In this document: positions 35,769 through 44,663 of the stretch, piece by piece
Layout: the number at the start of each line of letters is the position of its first letter
Numbering within the stretch: the first letter of the stretch is position 1
NCBI GenBank assembly: GCA_937927975.1
Contig: CALEZT010000088.1
Span: 1 to 64,000 of the forward strand
Source: an uncultured Phycisphaerales bacterium
GTDB taxonomy: Bacteria; Planctomycetota; Phycisphaerae; Sedimentisphaerales; Anaerobacaceae
DNA: 64,000 nucleotides
Direction of reading: 5' to 3'
The notes under the pieces: generated by a model
The model's input: the letters and a program-made list of their open reading frames with translations, nothing else
Databases searched by the model: none
Told to the model about the DNA's origin: nothing
Program-made: the position numbers and the translations under genes

Positions 35769-36578
35769 TTACCTCAGCAGCGACAGGGCCATCTGCGGGA
35801 TCGAGTTGGCCTGGGCCAGCATCGAGGTGCCCGCCTGCGCCAACACCTGGTTGCGGGTGAGGGTCGCCATTTCGGTCGCCACGTCGACGTCCGAGATGCG
35901 GGATTCTGCCTGGCTCAGGTTCTCCGCCTGAATGCCGAGCACCTGTCCGGTGCTTTCGAGACGGTTGATGTAGTATCCGAATTTCGCTCGGGCCGTGTCC
36001 TTGGCGACGATGGCGCTGTCCAGCGCGGTGATCGCCGCGCGGGCGCTTGCGGCCGTGGTGACCGCCAGGGCGCTGATGCCCAGACCGGCCTTGGTCATCT
36101 TGCTGCCCGCGATGTCGATCTTGTCGGTGGCGCCGCCGAAGTGAACCGAGACGGTGGCCGAGTTATCCAGCATCTTGATGCCGTTGAAATCCGTCGCCGA
36201 GGCGATACGCTGGATTTCGTTGGCCAACTGGTCGAACTCGTTGTCCATGATCACGCGCTGGGCCGATGAGTACGAGCCCGTGGAGGCCTGCTCGGCCAAC
36301 TGCTGCATACGAACAAGCAGGTTGTCCTGAACCTGCATGGCGCCTTCCATGGTTTGCAACATGCTCACGCCATCCTGGGCGTTTCGCGCACCCTGCTCCA
36401 GCACGGCGATGTCAGCGCGCATCAACTCGCGGACAGCCATGCCGGCGGCGTCGTCGCTGGCGCTGTTGATGCGAAGGCCGGACGACAGTCTCTCGACCGA
36501 CGTCGCCAAGGCATCGTAGCTCTGCCCCAGATACCGGGCAGCGTTCGCCGCCATAAGGTTGTTCTTGATTGCTAACAT
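35769..36578 (-). CDS. fliC: Flagellin
   Basis: This is a short flagellin of 269 residues. The N-terminal D0/D1 part runs from MLAIKNNLMAANAARYLGQS through RLSSGLRINSASDDAAGMAV. The C-terminal D1/D0 part runs from ISDVDVATEMATLTRNQVLA through ANSIPQMALSLLR. Between them only about 50 residues are variable, so the outer D2/D3 domains are absent. AAGGAG precedes the ATG and a sigma28-like promoter lies upstream. The Ser/Thr-rich middle (GGATDKIDIAGSKMTK and neighbours) could carry glycans, since glycosyltransferases lie on both sides of the flagellar genes, but this is inference. Confidence 0.92.
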   Translation of the reverse strand: MLAIKNNLMAANAARYLGQSYDALATSVERLSSGLRINSASDDAAGMAVRELMRADIAVLEQGARNAQDGVSMLQTMEGAMQVQDNLLVRMQQLAEQASTGSYSSAQRVIMDNEFDQLANEIQRIASATDFNGIKMLDNSATVSVHFGGATDKIDIAGSKMTKAGLGISALAVTTAASARAAITALDSAIVAKDTARAKFGYYINRLESTGQVLGIQAENLSQAESRISDVDVATEMATLTRNQVLAQAGTSMLAQANSIPQMALSLLR

Positions 36579-37054
36579 GCTTGCGACTCCTTAAAAGAAA
36601 GACCCCAATACGGCCCTTTACGAAAGCGCTTGCTTCGCGTCTATACAAAGGTTGTTGGCCTTTACGCTCATTATCGATGAAAAGATGGGGGACTTAAGGG
36701 ACTTGCGCACCCGGAATCCGGAGAAACAGGGCCAGCCCATAAAAAAACGCCCTCGCGATAGTGATAGGCCCCGCCACGACGCTCGGGGAATCGCGAAAAG
36801 ACGCAGAAAAATTTTTGCGTCCGAATAATCTCACCGTTGAAGCCGTCGGCGAGCCCCGACCCAGCCGGCGGGATTCCGCAGAACCCAAGGCCGACAGTTT
36901 TCTCATGGGAATCCCGTCGGATGGCCGATAATGCCGATGCAGTAGAGGTCAGAAAGCGCGATTCACGTCTCCGACGCGGCGAACGCCGGGAACGAAGGAT
37001 GGTTCCGGGTCGCGTTGGGAACAGAGCGTCATCGATTGAGAAGCTTGTTGTCTT
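36579..37054. other. Region between flagellin and a glycosyltransferase gene
   Basis: About 475 bases. The left part holds the flagellin leader and its sigma28-like promoter. GCCGATAA at 36924-36931 on the plus strand matches a sigma28 -10 box but has no matching -35 box. No gene is supported here. Confidence 0.45.
36671..36697 (-). promoter_or_regulatory. Sigma28-type flagellin promoter
   Basis: On the minus strand TTAAGTCC (36697-36690), an 11-base spacer and ATCGATAA (36678-36671) match TAAAGTTT-N11-GCCGATAA in spacing. The -10 box keeps CGATAA and the -35 box keeps AAGT. It lies about 90 bases before the flagellin start. Confidence 0.6.
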
Positions 37055-38116
37055 ATGGGAATACGAAGCCTGCTCCAGCCGGCGCATGACAAAACGCTGC
37101 TGGTCTTCAATTGCCACGAACCCTGGGTCCACCAACTCGGAACGCTCGGCTGCAACCTTGACATCGTGGTGAATTTGCCGGGCAAGTACAACCGGGGATG
37201 GGATGAGCGGATGAGGCCCGTGCCGCCGCGTTCGCGCCTGATCTCATTGCCCCAGGCCCTGGAATCCCCGACCCGCTACTACTGCATCATCGCACACAAC
37301 ACGACGGACCTGCTTGACGTGCGGTTCCGGCCCGAGCCCAGACTGCTCGTGCTCCACCATTCGCTGGAAGGACGCCTCTGCGAAGAGAACTCCCACATCG
37401 ATCCCCAGCGGATGAGGGACATGCTGCGTATCTACGTGGAACTGATCGGCGCCCACGTCGTGGCGACCTCCATGTTCAAAGGGGAATCGTGGGGCTGCAC
37501 CGAGGACATCGTGCATTTCGGCATCGACGTCGAGGACTACCCTCCCTTCGAAGGGCGCCAGGCGCGGGGCATTCGAATCTGCAACTTCATCAGCAGCCGT
37601 CGGCACATCCTGATGTGGGATTTCCACAAGCAGGCGTTCGAGGACGTTCCGGTCACGCTGGTGGGCCACAATCCCGATCTCCCCGGCGTCGAGGCCGCGA
37701 GGGACTGGAACCATCTCAAGACCCTGCTCCAATCCCACCGCTTCTACATCCACACGGCCGACCCGCGGTTCGAAGCGGGGCACAACATGGCCACGGCCGA
37801 GGCCATGGCCGCGGGGTTGCCGGTGCTGGGCAACCGTCATCCCACTTCGCCCATCCAGCACGGCGTCTCAGGCTTCCTCAGCGACGATCCGAAGGAGTTG
37901 CGACGTTATGCCCACATCCTTCTGAAAGACGAGAGTCTGGCCCGCAGAATGGGGCAGGAGGCGAGAAAGACCGTGATCGAGCGGTTCTCCGCCAACCGGT
38001 TTAGGCATAGCTTCCTTCGTTCGATCCAGATCGCGCGGCGCAAATGGTGCGCAAGGAAGGTCGAACCAGGCCAGGGCATCGCCCCTCCTTACCACCAGGT
38101 CACACCTCGAGCGTGA
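37055..38116 (+). CDS. GT4-like glycosyltransferase beside flagellin
   Basis: The product has 353 residues. The C-terminal half has GT-B donor-domain features: HNMATAEAMAAGLPVLGNRH (E-A-M-A-A-G-L-P-V motif), SGFLSDDPKELRRYAHILLK and ARRMGQEARKTVIERFS. The N-terminal half (LLVFNCHEPWVHQLGTLGCN) is shorter and less typical. It is divergent from flagellin and convergent with fliK, outside the polysaccharide operon. A role in modifying flagellin or another envelope protein is suggested by position only. The start rests on GAGAAG about 11 bases before the ATG. Confidence 0.7.
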   Translation: MGIRSLLQPAHDKTLLVFNCHEPWVHQLGTLGCNLDIVVNLPGKYNRGWDERMRPVPPRSRLISLPQALESPTRYYCIIAHNTTDLLDVRFRPEPRLLVLHHSLEGRLCEENSHIDPQRMRDMLRIYVELIGAHVVATSMFKGESWGCTEDIVHFGIDVEDYPPFEGRQARGIRICNFISSRRHILMWDFHKQAFEDVPVTLVGHNPDLPGVEAARDWNHLKTLLQSHRFYIHTADPRFEAGHNMATAEAMAAGLPVLGNRHPTSPIQHGVSGFLSDDPKELRRYAHILLKDESLARRMGQEARKTVIERFSANRFRHSFLRSIQIARRKWCARKVEPGQGIAPPYHQVTPRA

Positions 38117-38132
38117 GGCCCCCTGGAGGACC

Positions 38133-39815
38133 CTAAAGCAACACGTCGATGCGTCCCGACGCCGCGGAGATCTGCGGATCGTGTCCTGACGCGTCCTGAC
38201 GGACCGAATGGGGCTCTCCCAGACCCTGCGACCACCGAGCCTGCGACGCAGGAGCGTGCTCGCGTCCCTGGCCGGCCCCCTGGTGCTGCTGCCACGTATC
38301 CTGCGTCAGATGCTCTTCTCCGAGGTTTTTATCGGGCTGATCGGAGGTGACCACCTCAACCCGACGGATCTGGATCCCCGCTTCCTGAAGGCCGCGGACC
38401 ATCTGAGGCAGGGCCCGCTCGATCTCCCGCTGGGCCTCTCGCGTGCTGACTTCCAGAGTGCCCGTGAGGTTCGCTCCTTGCTCCTGGAAACGCACAACGA
38501 CCGTCCCCAGTTCAGGAGGACGCAGACGGATGAAAACCTCCCGTTCGCCCGGCGCACCGGAAGAACGGAGCGAATCGAGGATCTGATCGTTGACGCTCTG
38601 GACCGGATTCCGAGAGGTCCCAACCTCGACGCTTGACGCACTCTGGGGCGAGGATGGAGTCGGCTGTGCCGTCGCTGCCGATTCCACGCTTGAAACTGCG
38701 TTCGAGACTGCGCGGAACTCCGTCGTGACGGCTCCTCCGTCCTTCACGCCGGTCGAGAGGCCTTCCTTGCCCTCGGGACGGACGGGTTCGCTCTTGGATT
38801 GTTCCGTGCGAGCGGTCGTACCGGCCTTGGTCGCGACGCTCGGGTTCCCCTCCACCGCAGACGCCTGGGCCGGCACGCTTTTTCCCGACTGTGCGGCGGC
38901 ATCGGAAGCGACTGTCTGCTGGCCCTGCAACGATGGCGGTTTCATCGACGATTGCGACGGTTTCTCCGAGGCAACGAGAGGATCGCCGGCGGGCTTCGCT
39001 TTGACCCCTGCGGAGATTTCCTGTCCAGGGGTCGCCTGCGACGACGAATGAACGGCTTTGGAGGGAGCGGTCGCTTGGGACTGCTCCGGTCGGAGCTCGG
39101 ATCGGACGACTGGTTTGCCGCCGACGGTGGTCTGCGGAACCGGTTCAACGGTTGTCTCCCCAGGCTTCTGCTGCGTAGCGACGGGACCTTGTCGGGCTGC
39201 CGTCACAGCAGTCAATGGAATTGCCTTTCCCTGCGAAGCTGCGACGGCCGATGCCGGCGCAGCCGCAGGACGCGCGATTTCCGATGGCTGGGCCATGGAT
39301 GCCTGGCGGACCGCCTGGGTCCCCGATGTCCGCTGCGACGTCGCGGCCAGAGTTGCGCCGTCCTGACCGGTCGAAGCCTGCTCATACGCCACCGAACCCC
39401 GCTTGACGCTCGTCGGCTCAGCCCCCTGCTTCCCGGCCTTCGCGTTCAGGATCTGCACGCCGGCCGAGACCGAACCAGCCTGCCGCGGAGTCAAAGGATG
39501 AACGATTCCCATGACCGACCAGGCAGCCTGCACATCCGCCGAGGGGGCTTCCTCGCTATGACCGGCCGGACGTTCGGCGTCCCTTGACGACTCCGTCTGG
39601 CTCTGCCCTCTGGCGGAGCGGTCCACAGAACGGACCTTGTCCGGCATGTTGTCGTCCGGCGTCTGCTCCCTGGCAGCCTGGGCCAGAGGCAGCACATCGG
39701 CGAATCGCTGCTGGGGTTCATCGCCCGTGGATTCGGACGCTCCCTTGACGCCGGCGCCGGCCGGAGAGGGGTTCACCGCGCGTGTGTTGTCGCCGATCAA
39801 GATCGCAGTATTCAT
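38133..39815 (-). CDS. fliK: Flagellar hook-length control protein FliK
   Basis: The product has 560 residues. About 400 N-terminal residues are low-complexity, rich in Ala, Ser, Pro and Gln, as expected for the flexible ruler part of FliK. The C-terminal domain (about residues 420-500) has VFIRLRPPELGTVVVRFQEQ and GANLTGTLEVSTREAQREIE, then LPQMVRGLQEAGIQIRRVEV, the Flg_hook fold that switches the export gate by contacting FlhB. A consensus sigma54 promoter lies just upstream. The hook cap (FlgD) and hook (FlgE) genes that often follow fliK are not here. Confidence 0.85.
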   Translation of the reverse strand: MNTAILIGDNTRAVNPSPAGAGVKGASESTGDEPQQRFADVLPLAQAAREQTPDDNMPDKVRSVDRSARGQSQTESSRDAERPAGHSEEAPSADVQAAWSVMGIVHPLTPRQAGSVSAGVQILNAKAGKQGAEPTSVKRGSVAYEQASTGQDGATLAATSQRTSGTQAVRQASMAQPSEIARPAAAPASAVAASQGKAIPLTAVTAARQGPVATQQKPGETTVEPVPQTTVGGKPVVRSELRPEQSQATAPSKAVHSSSQATPGQEISAGVKAKPAGDPLVASEKPSQSSMKPPSLQGQQTVASDAAAQSGKSVPAQASAVEGNPSVATKAGTTARTEQSKSEPVRPEGKEGLSTGVKDGGAVTTEFRAVSNAVSSVESAATAQPTPSSPQSASSVEVGTSRNPVQSVNDQILDSLRSSGAPGEREVFIRLRPPELGTVVVRFQEQGANLTGTLEVSTREAQREIERALPQMVRGLQEAGIQIRRVEVVTSDQPDKNLGEEHLTQDTWQQHQGAGQGREHAPASQARWSQGLGEPHSVRQDASGHDPQISAASGRIDVLL

Positions 39816-39844
39816 GGTCGATACCCTTTAGAATAGCAGGGGTT

Positions 39845-39861
39845 AAGCAATCCGCGTGCCA
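39845..39861 (-). promoter_or_regulatory. Sigma54 promoter for fliK
   Basis: On the minus strand TGGCACG, four bases, then TTGCTT match the -24/-12 consensus TGGCACG-N4-TTGCW exactly, about 30 bases before the fliK start. Confidence 0.8.
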
Positions 39862-40199
39862 GAAACCGCCCGGTTGCGGATCGACCGAGAACCTAATCAC
39901 TTATCCAAAAAAGACTTGCAATCCAAGAGCAGCAAACCCCTCAGCCCAAGAATCCCCCCTGGACAGAGACGGATGCCGGAGGTTTGTTCCTTCGAGGGGA
40001 GGATTTTTCCGCAGATCGGCACCCGCCGCGACGACGGTCGGTGTCCAATAAGTCACCCGCCTGTATAGAAACCGGACGCGCCGCAGGAACCCCTGCTCGA
40101 ACCTCGTCGCATCCCGATTCTTCGGGCCACCAGTCGGGCCGCAGCTTCCCAGGGGTAATCTCTGGATTCGATTCCTCCGTCGTAGAGAATCCGTTGTTC

Positions 40200-40216
40200 T
40201 GGCACGCACGTTGCTG
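40200..40216 (+). promoter_or_regulatory. Sigma54 promoter for the flgB operon
   Basis: TGGCACG (40200-40206), CACG, then TTGCTG (40211-40216) match the -24/-12 consensus. It lies about 85 bases before flgB and would drive the 13-kb operon. Confidence 0.8.
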
Positions 40217-40299
40217 CTTTTAGGCCGGCACATGGTTTACACGGGGATTCCCGACAGCCGGGTTCGGCGGGTCGGGCCCCGCAAGGGAAAGGCCTGAAT

Positions 40300-40662
40300 A
40301 TGGCGAACTCGATCGACATCGTCAAATTGTTGGAGACCGGAATCCGGGCGGAAGGACTCCGTCAGAGCACGATCGCCAGCAACATCGCCAACATCGAGAC
40401 TCCCGGCTATCGGCGCCTCGACATCCGATTCGAGGAACTGCTGGACAAGGCGATGAAATCCTCCGACTCCGCGAAGGCCGACGACTTGGAGCCGGAGGTC
40501 TATCAGCCCAGGATGACGCCGCTGAAGTCCAACGGCAACGACGTCAACCTGGAGGCCGAAATCGGCGAGATGCTCAAGAACTCGCTGCGTCACGCAGCCT
40601 ACACCCGACTTCTGCGAAGGAAATTCGCGCAGATGGAAACCGCCATCGGCGTTCAGGGGTAG
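40300..40662 (+). CDS. flgB: Flagellar basal-body rod protein FlgB
   Basis: The product has 120 residues. RQSTIASNIANIETPGYRRL is the conserved N-terminal motif of flagellar rod/hook proteins (SNIAN-x-xTPGY). The C-terminus LRRKFAQMETAIGVQG fits the second rod helix. FlgB is the most proximal rod component and is exported through the flagellar gate. It is the first gene of the operon, after a sigma54 promoter. Confidence 0.93.
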   Translation: MANSIDIVKLLETGIRAEGLRQSTIASNIANIETPGYRRLDIRFEELLDKAMKSSDSAKADDLEPEVYQPRMTPLKSNGNDVNLEAEIGEMLKNSLRHAAYTRLLRRKFAQMETAIGVQG

Positions 40663-40723
40663 TCGGCCATTCGACATCGTCAGAGAACACCAGACGATCA
40701 CGTAATAGAAAGGATTCGACGCG

Positions 40724-41128
40724 ATGGCAGTGGAAAGATTGTTCGGTCCGGTCGACATCTCGGTCTCCGGCATGCGGGCCCACGACAAGTCCATGGAGGT
40801 CATCTCCTCGAACATCGCCAACGCCCGCACGATCGACGCCGGGCAGGGGCAGCCTTACCGCCGGCTCCAGCCGATCCTCCGGAGCGAGAATGAAGGCGTC
40901 AGTGGCGTCACGGTGGAAGACGTCGTGCCCGATATGAGCGCGCTGCAGCGGATCTACGATCCGGGCAACCCCCAGGCCGACGCCCAGGGTTACATCGTCA
41001 TGCCCAACGTGCATCTGCCCGTGGAGATGATGAGTCTGAACGTCGCCAGCCGGGCTTACCAGGCCAACGCGGCGATCCTGAAACGTTACCAGAAGATGGT
41101 GGAGACAACGCTCGAACTGCTCCGATAG
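40724..41128 (+). CDS. flgC: Flagellar basal-body rod protein FlgC
   Basis: The product has 134 residues. It has the rod signature SGMRAHDKSMEVISSNIANA and the C-terminal helix MMSLNVASRAYQANAAILKR with YQKMVETTLELLR. YDPGNPQADAQGYIVMPNV is the typical FlgC middle. GAAAGGA precedes the ATG. It forms the proximal rod with FlgB, FlgF and FliE. Confidence 0.93.
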   Translation: MAVERLFGPVDISVSGMRAHDKSMEVISSNIANARTIDAGQGQPYRRLQPILRSENEGVSGVTVEDVVPDMSALQRIYDPGNPQADAQGYIVMPNVHLPVEMMSLNVASRAYQANAAILKRYQKMVETTLELLR

Positions 41129-41183
41129 GAGCGTCCCCTCGCGATGGATCGCGTCGGGGCCCCCGCATTGAGAGGGTCTACAG

Positions 41184-41495
41184 ATGATCAACTTCGATCC
41201 CAACGTCAGTTCCGGCATGCCCAACATCCAGGCGCCGATGCCGCAGGCCCCGTCGGGCCCGGGCAAGTCGACCTTCGTGCAGGCCGTCGAGACCGCAGGC
41301 AAGTACGTGTCCCAGGTCAACGAGCTGCAGAACGCATCGGACGCCTCCATCCAGGACCTCCTGACCGGCAAGACCAGCGACATCAATTCCGTGGTCTCCG
41401 CGGTGGCCAAGGCCGACGTCAGCTTCAAAGTCCTCGTCGGCGTCCGGAACAAGCTGATCGAAGCGTACAAACAGACGATGAACATGCCGCTATAG
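41184..41495 (+). CDS. fliE: Flagellar hook-basal body protein FliE
   Basis: The product has 103 residues. The C-terminal helix AKADVSFKVLVGVRNKLIEA with YKQTMNMPL is the conserved end of FliE, which joins the MS ring to the rod and the export gate. The preceding DINSVVSAVAKA also fits. The spacer to fliF (about 60 bases) is AT-rich with an imperfect palindrome. Confidence 0.92.
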   Translation: MINFDPNVSSGMPNIQAPMPQAPSGPGKSTFVQAVETAGKYVSQVNELQNASDASIQDLLTGKTSDINSVVSAVAKADVSFKVLVGVRNKLIEAYKQTMNMPL

Positions 41496-41557
41496 AGGTT
41501 CTTGATGGCTGATGTTTGATTGTTGATCGCAAGTCGACAATCACACATCGAAAATGG

Positions 41558-43045
41558 ATGCTCATGGAGTATCTGCAGAAGCTTATCCTGATTTGGCAGA
41601 AGATCAGCCTGGTGCAGCGGGTGCTGCTGGCCGCGGTGGCGCTGGCGGCTCTGCTGATCGGCGCGCTGCTGGTCCATTGGGCCCAGAGGCCCGATATGCG
41701 GATGCTGTACCAGGACCTGACGCCTTCCGAGGCGGCCAAGATCATCGAGAAGATCGGCGAGAAGAAGATCGCCTATGAGCTTCGCGACGGCGGCGGCACG
41801 ATCTACGTCCCTCGCGAGTCGGTCTATCAGATCCGCCTGGACCTGGCCAAGGACGGGCTTCCGGCCACCGAACAGAACGGATACAAACTCTTCGACGACG
41901 AGAAGATCGGCATCAGCCCCTTCGTCCAGAACGTCAACCTCAAACGCGCGCTCCAGGACGAGCTGTCCAAGAGCATCCAGATGATCGACGGCGTGGCCCA
42001 CGCGAGAATCCACATCGTCACCCCGGAACAGAGGCTCTTCAGTTCCGACGCCGAACAGACGACGGCCTCGGTCGTCCTGCGTCTTCGTCCCGGCTATCGT
42101 CTCAGCGGAACGAACATCGCCGCGATCACTCACCTGGTCTCCGGGAGCGTCAAAGGCCTCAAGGCCGAAAACGTCACGATCATCGACAGCGACGGCCGGC
42201 TCCTCTCGGGCAAGGGCGATTCCACCCTGACTTCCGGCGCCAGCACCGCGCAGGACTACAAGGAACGCGTCGAACAGGGCCTCGTCCGCAAGGCTGAGGA
42301 CATGCTGACCCGCGTTCTCGGCCCCGGCCGGGCCACCGTCCAGGTCAGCGCCGTGATCGACATGAACAGCATCAGCACGATCACGGAAACCTATGACCCC
42401 AAGGCCAAGGTCGCGACGAAGGAGGAGGTGACGAGCAATTCCGAGGTGGGCGCCGGACAGAAGACCCCTGGCGGCTCCACCAAGAAGGATGAAACCGTCA
42501 TCACCGAGTACCAGGTCGGCAAAACCGTCAAACAGCAGACTGTGCTGCCGGGCGAGATCCGCTCGTTGTCCGTGGCGGCCTTCGTCGATCTGACGACCGA
42601 CGCCAACCAGCCCGGCGCGGACGGCCAGCCGGCGATGATCATGAGCCTGGCGGATGTCGAGCAGGTCATCCGCACGGCGCTGGGTCTGAAAGAAAGCGAT
42701 TCGCTCAAAGTCGTCAATGCCCGGTTCCACCGGTCGACGGAAGCCCTCGTCGAGGAGGTCGAATCCCCTTGGCCTGGCTATCTGGCGATGGCTCGTCAGC
42801 TCTCGCTGGGGCTCATGGCCGTCTGCGCCGTGGTGGTTCTGCGGGTCTTCAGCCGGGCCCGGAACAAGGCTGCGTTCGCAGCGAACCAGGGCCAGTTGGC
42901 AGGCGCAGGGACCGAAGGCCTGCTGCCGGCGGGCGAATCGATCGCCGAACCGCTGTTCGTGCGACGTCAGATCGCCAGCGCACTGAAACAGAATCCCGAC
43001 CAGGTCAGGCAGATGTTCCTGAGCTGGATTGAAGAGAAGGAGTAG
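41558..43045 (+). CDS. fliF: Flagellar MS-ring protein FliF
   Basis: The product has about 495 residues from ATG 41558. The first 14 codons of the longer frame come from spacer-like sequence. A first membrane helix (VLLAAVALAALLIGALLVHW) and a second near residue 430 (LSLGLMAVCAVVVLRVF) flank the periplasmic ring-building domains. LYQDLTPSEAAKIIEKIGEK, DGGGTIYVPRESVYQIRLDL and AHARIHIVTPEQRLFSSDAE are typical. The end (VRQMFLSWIEEKE) is the FliG-binding helix. It is the assembly platform of the motor. Confidence 0.95.
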   Translation: MLMEYLQKLILIWQKISLVQRVLLAAVALAALLIGALLVHWAQRPDMRMLYQDLTPSEAAKIIEKIGEKKIAYELRDGGGTIYVPRESVYQIRLDLAKDGLPATEQNGYKLFDDEKIGISPFVQNVNLKRALQDELSKSIQMIDGVAHARIHIVTPEQRLFSSDAEQTTASVVLRLRPGYRLSGTNIAAITHLVSGSVKGLKAENVTIIDSDGRLLSGKGDSTLTSGASTAQDYKERVEQGLVRKAEDMLTRVLGPGRATVQVSAVIDMNSISTITETYDPKAKVATKEEVTSNSEVGAGQKTPGGSTKKDETVITEYQVGKTVKQQTVLPGEIRSLSVAAFVDLTTDANQPGADGQPAMIMSLADVEQVIRTALGLKESDSLKVVNARFHRSTEALVEEVESPWPGYLAMARQLSLGLMAVCAVVVLRVFSRARNKAAFAANQGQLAGAGTEGLLPAGESIAEPLFVRRQIASALKQNPDQVRQMFLSWIEEKE

Positions 43046-43052
43046 ACCGACT

Positions 43053-44051
43053 GTGCCTCTGACAGGCAAACAACGGGCCGCATTGCTTCTGACCACGCTG
43101 GACGCCGCTACCGCCGCTGAACTGCTCAAGGGCGTCGACGCCAAGACCGTGCAGGAGCTGGCGGTGGAATTGAGCTATCTGGACGCCGCGGGCCAGCGGA
43201 GCGACCGGCAAAGCGCCGACGTCGCCCGCCAGTTCGCCAGGTCGCTCCAGAAGGACACCGCCTTCAGCTTCAAGACCTTCCTCAAGGAGATGCTCCGCAA
43301 CACGGTGGGAGAAGACCAGGCCCGACGAATCCAACAGGAAATCCAGGATCTCTTGCAGAAACGGGACCCATTCATGTCCATCCGCTCGGCGGATCTGCCC
43401 AGCCTTCGAGCGGCGCTGGAGGCCGAGCATCCGCAGGCCATCGCGGTCGTCCTGTCCGAGTTGCCCGCCCGGCGGGGATCGGAGGTGCTCGGACAACTCG
43501 GCGAGGACGTGCGAGTCAGCGTCATCAGCCGGATGACCAGCGTCGGCAGCGTCACGCCGGAGGCCCGGATGAGAATCGCCCAGATGATCCGCACCCGCCT
43601 GGAGGCTGCGGGAACGCAGAACGCCGGCGCCATTCAGGCCCGCCCCGAGCAGGCCCTCCGCAAAGTCGCCGTGATCGTGAGAAACCTCGACAAGGAGGTC
43701 CGCGACGGCGTGCTCGAAGCCATTGGACAGAAGGATCAGGAGGCTGCGGAGAACATCGCCAACCTGATGATCATGTGGGAGGATCTTCCCATGGTGGGCG
43801 ACCGCTCCCTCCAGCAGGCGCTGCGAGGTCTGGACGAGCGGCAACTGGCCATGGCGCTTCACGAGGCATCCGACGAATTCAGCGCCAAGATCAAATCCAA
43901 CATTTCCGAGCGCGCCGCGACCATGGTGGCTGAAGAAGCCTCGCTGATGTCCTCTCCGAAGAAAGAGGACGTGCGCGAGGCGCGGGAGAAGATCGTCGCA
44001 GCCATGCGGGAACTCAACCGCAAGGGCGAACTGACGTTCGAGGAAGAATAG
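43053..44051 (+). CDS. fliG: Flagellar motor switch protein FliG
   Basis: The product has about 332 residues. A GTG start at 43053 is chosen because GAAGGAG lies about 10 bases upstream and VPLTGKQRAALLLTTLDAAT fits the family start. The TTG at 43029 lies inside the end of fliF. EAEHPQAIAVVLSELPARRG matches the conserved EHPQ motif of the middle domain. The C-terminal torque helix carries charged residues (SLQQALRGLDERQLAMALHE). It normally binds FliM, but no fliM is present in this window. Confidence 0.92.
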   Translation: MPLTGKQRAALLLTTLDAATAAELLKGVDAKTVQELAVELSYLDAAGQRSDRQSADVARQFARSLQKDTAFSFKTFLKEMLRNTVGEDQARRIQQEIQDLLQKRDPFMSIRSADLPSLRAALEAEHPQAIAVVLSELPARRGSEVLGQLGEDVRVSVISRMTSVGSVTPEARMRIAQMIRTRLEAAGTQNAGAIQARPEQALRKVAVIVRNLDKEVRDGVLEAIGQKDQEAAENIANLMIMWEDLPMVGDRSLQQALRGLDERQLAMALHEASDEFSAKIKSNISERAATMVAEEASLMSSPKKEDVREAREKIVAAMRELNRKGELTFEEE

Positions 44052-44054
44052 CCG

Positions 44055-44660
44055 ATGCCGGGACTGCTGACCATCCAACTCGCTCGACGAATCGCGGCCG
44101 TTCGCATTCCCGTGGCCGCGCAGGCGGACGACGCCTCCGCTTCGTCGCAGAGTCCCGACACGCTGGCGGCCGACCGGATCGAGAGTCTCATCCAGGCCGA
44201 GAGGGCCCGCATGGCTGCCGAGCTCGATCGGCAGAAGAACCAGTTCTCCCAGTCCTGCCAAACCGTCAACGCGATCGCGGCCAATCTCGAGAAGCTCTAT
44301 CAGGAGACCCTGGCCAACAACCCTGCGGACATCGTCAAGCTCGCGGTCGAAATCGCCCGCAAGATCGTCCACCACAAGGTGGCGCAGGGCGACTACGACA
44401 TCCAGGCCATTGTCGAGGAGGCGCTCAAGCGCGCCCCCACCCGCCAGGAGATCGTAATCCGCTTGAATCCGGAGGATCTGGGCCCCTGCCAGCGATACCA
44501 GCAGGAGAACCCCGGGAACCCGTTCGCCGAGCTGACGTTTACGGCCGACTGGAGCATCGGACGGGGCGAATGCCTCGTGGAAACCCCCAAAGGGATCGTC
44601 AAATCGTTCATTGAGGAGCACCTCGAACACATCCGCGAGGCGCTCTTGAAAGTGGAATAG
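44055..44660 (+). CDS. fliH: Flagellar assembly protein FliH
   Basis: The product has 201 residues. A helical N-terminal half (AERARMAAELDRQKNQFSQS) leads to VKLAVEIARKIVHHKVAQGD and VIRLNPEDLGPCQRYQQ, the C-terminal fold shared with V/A-ATPase peripheral stalk subunits. FVESAD-like features appear as GECLVETPKGIVKSFIEEHL. FliH holds the FliI ATPase and guides it to the export gate. It lies 3 bases after fliG and before fliI. Confidence 0.88.
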   Translation: MPGLLTIQLARRIAAVRIPVAAQADDASASSQSPDTLAADRIESLIQAERARMAAELDRQKNQFSQSCQTVNAIAANLEKLYQETLANNPADIVKLAVEIARKIVHHKVAQGDYDIQAIVEEALKRAPTRQEIVIRLNPEDLGPCQRYQQENPGNPFAELTFTADWSIGRGECLVETPKGIVKSFIEEHLEHIREALLKVE

Positions 44661-44663
44661 CCC

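Larger units (their letters stand above)
39816..40299. other. Divergent flagellar control region
   Basis: About 480 bases lie between divergent fliK and flgB. Each side has a sigma54-type promoter. The 340 bases between them may hold shared activator sites. No gene is supported here. Confidence 0.6.

Noticed and set aside
36924..36931. GCCGATAA, a perfect sigma28 -10 box on the plus strand before the glycosyltransferase gene
   Set aside because: The bases 11 positions upstream (atgggaat) do not resemble the -35 box, so I do not call a promoter.
41496..41557. AT-rich spacers before fliF and before flhB (52302-52418) look alike
   Set aside because: Similarity is limited to low-complexity GATT/GCAA tracts. 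It is not enough to call a repeat family.
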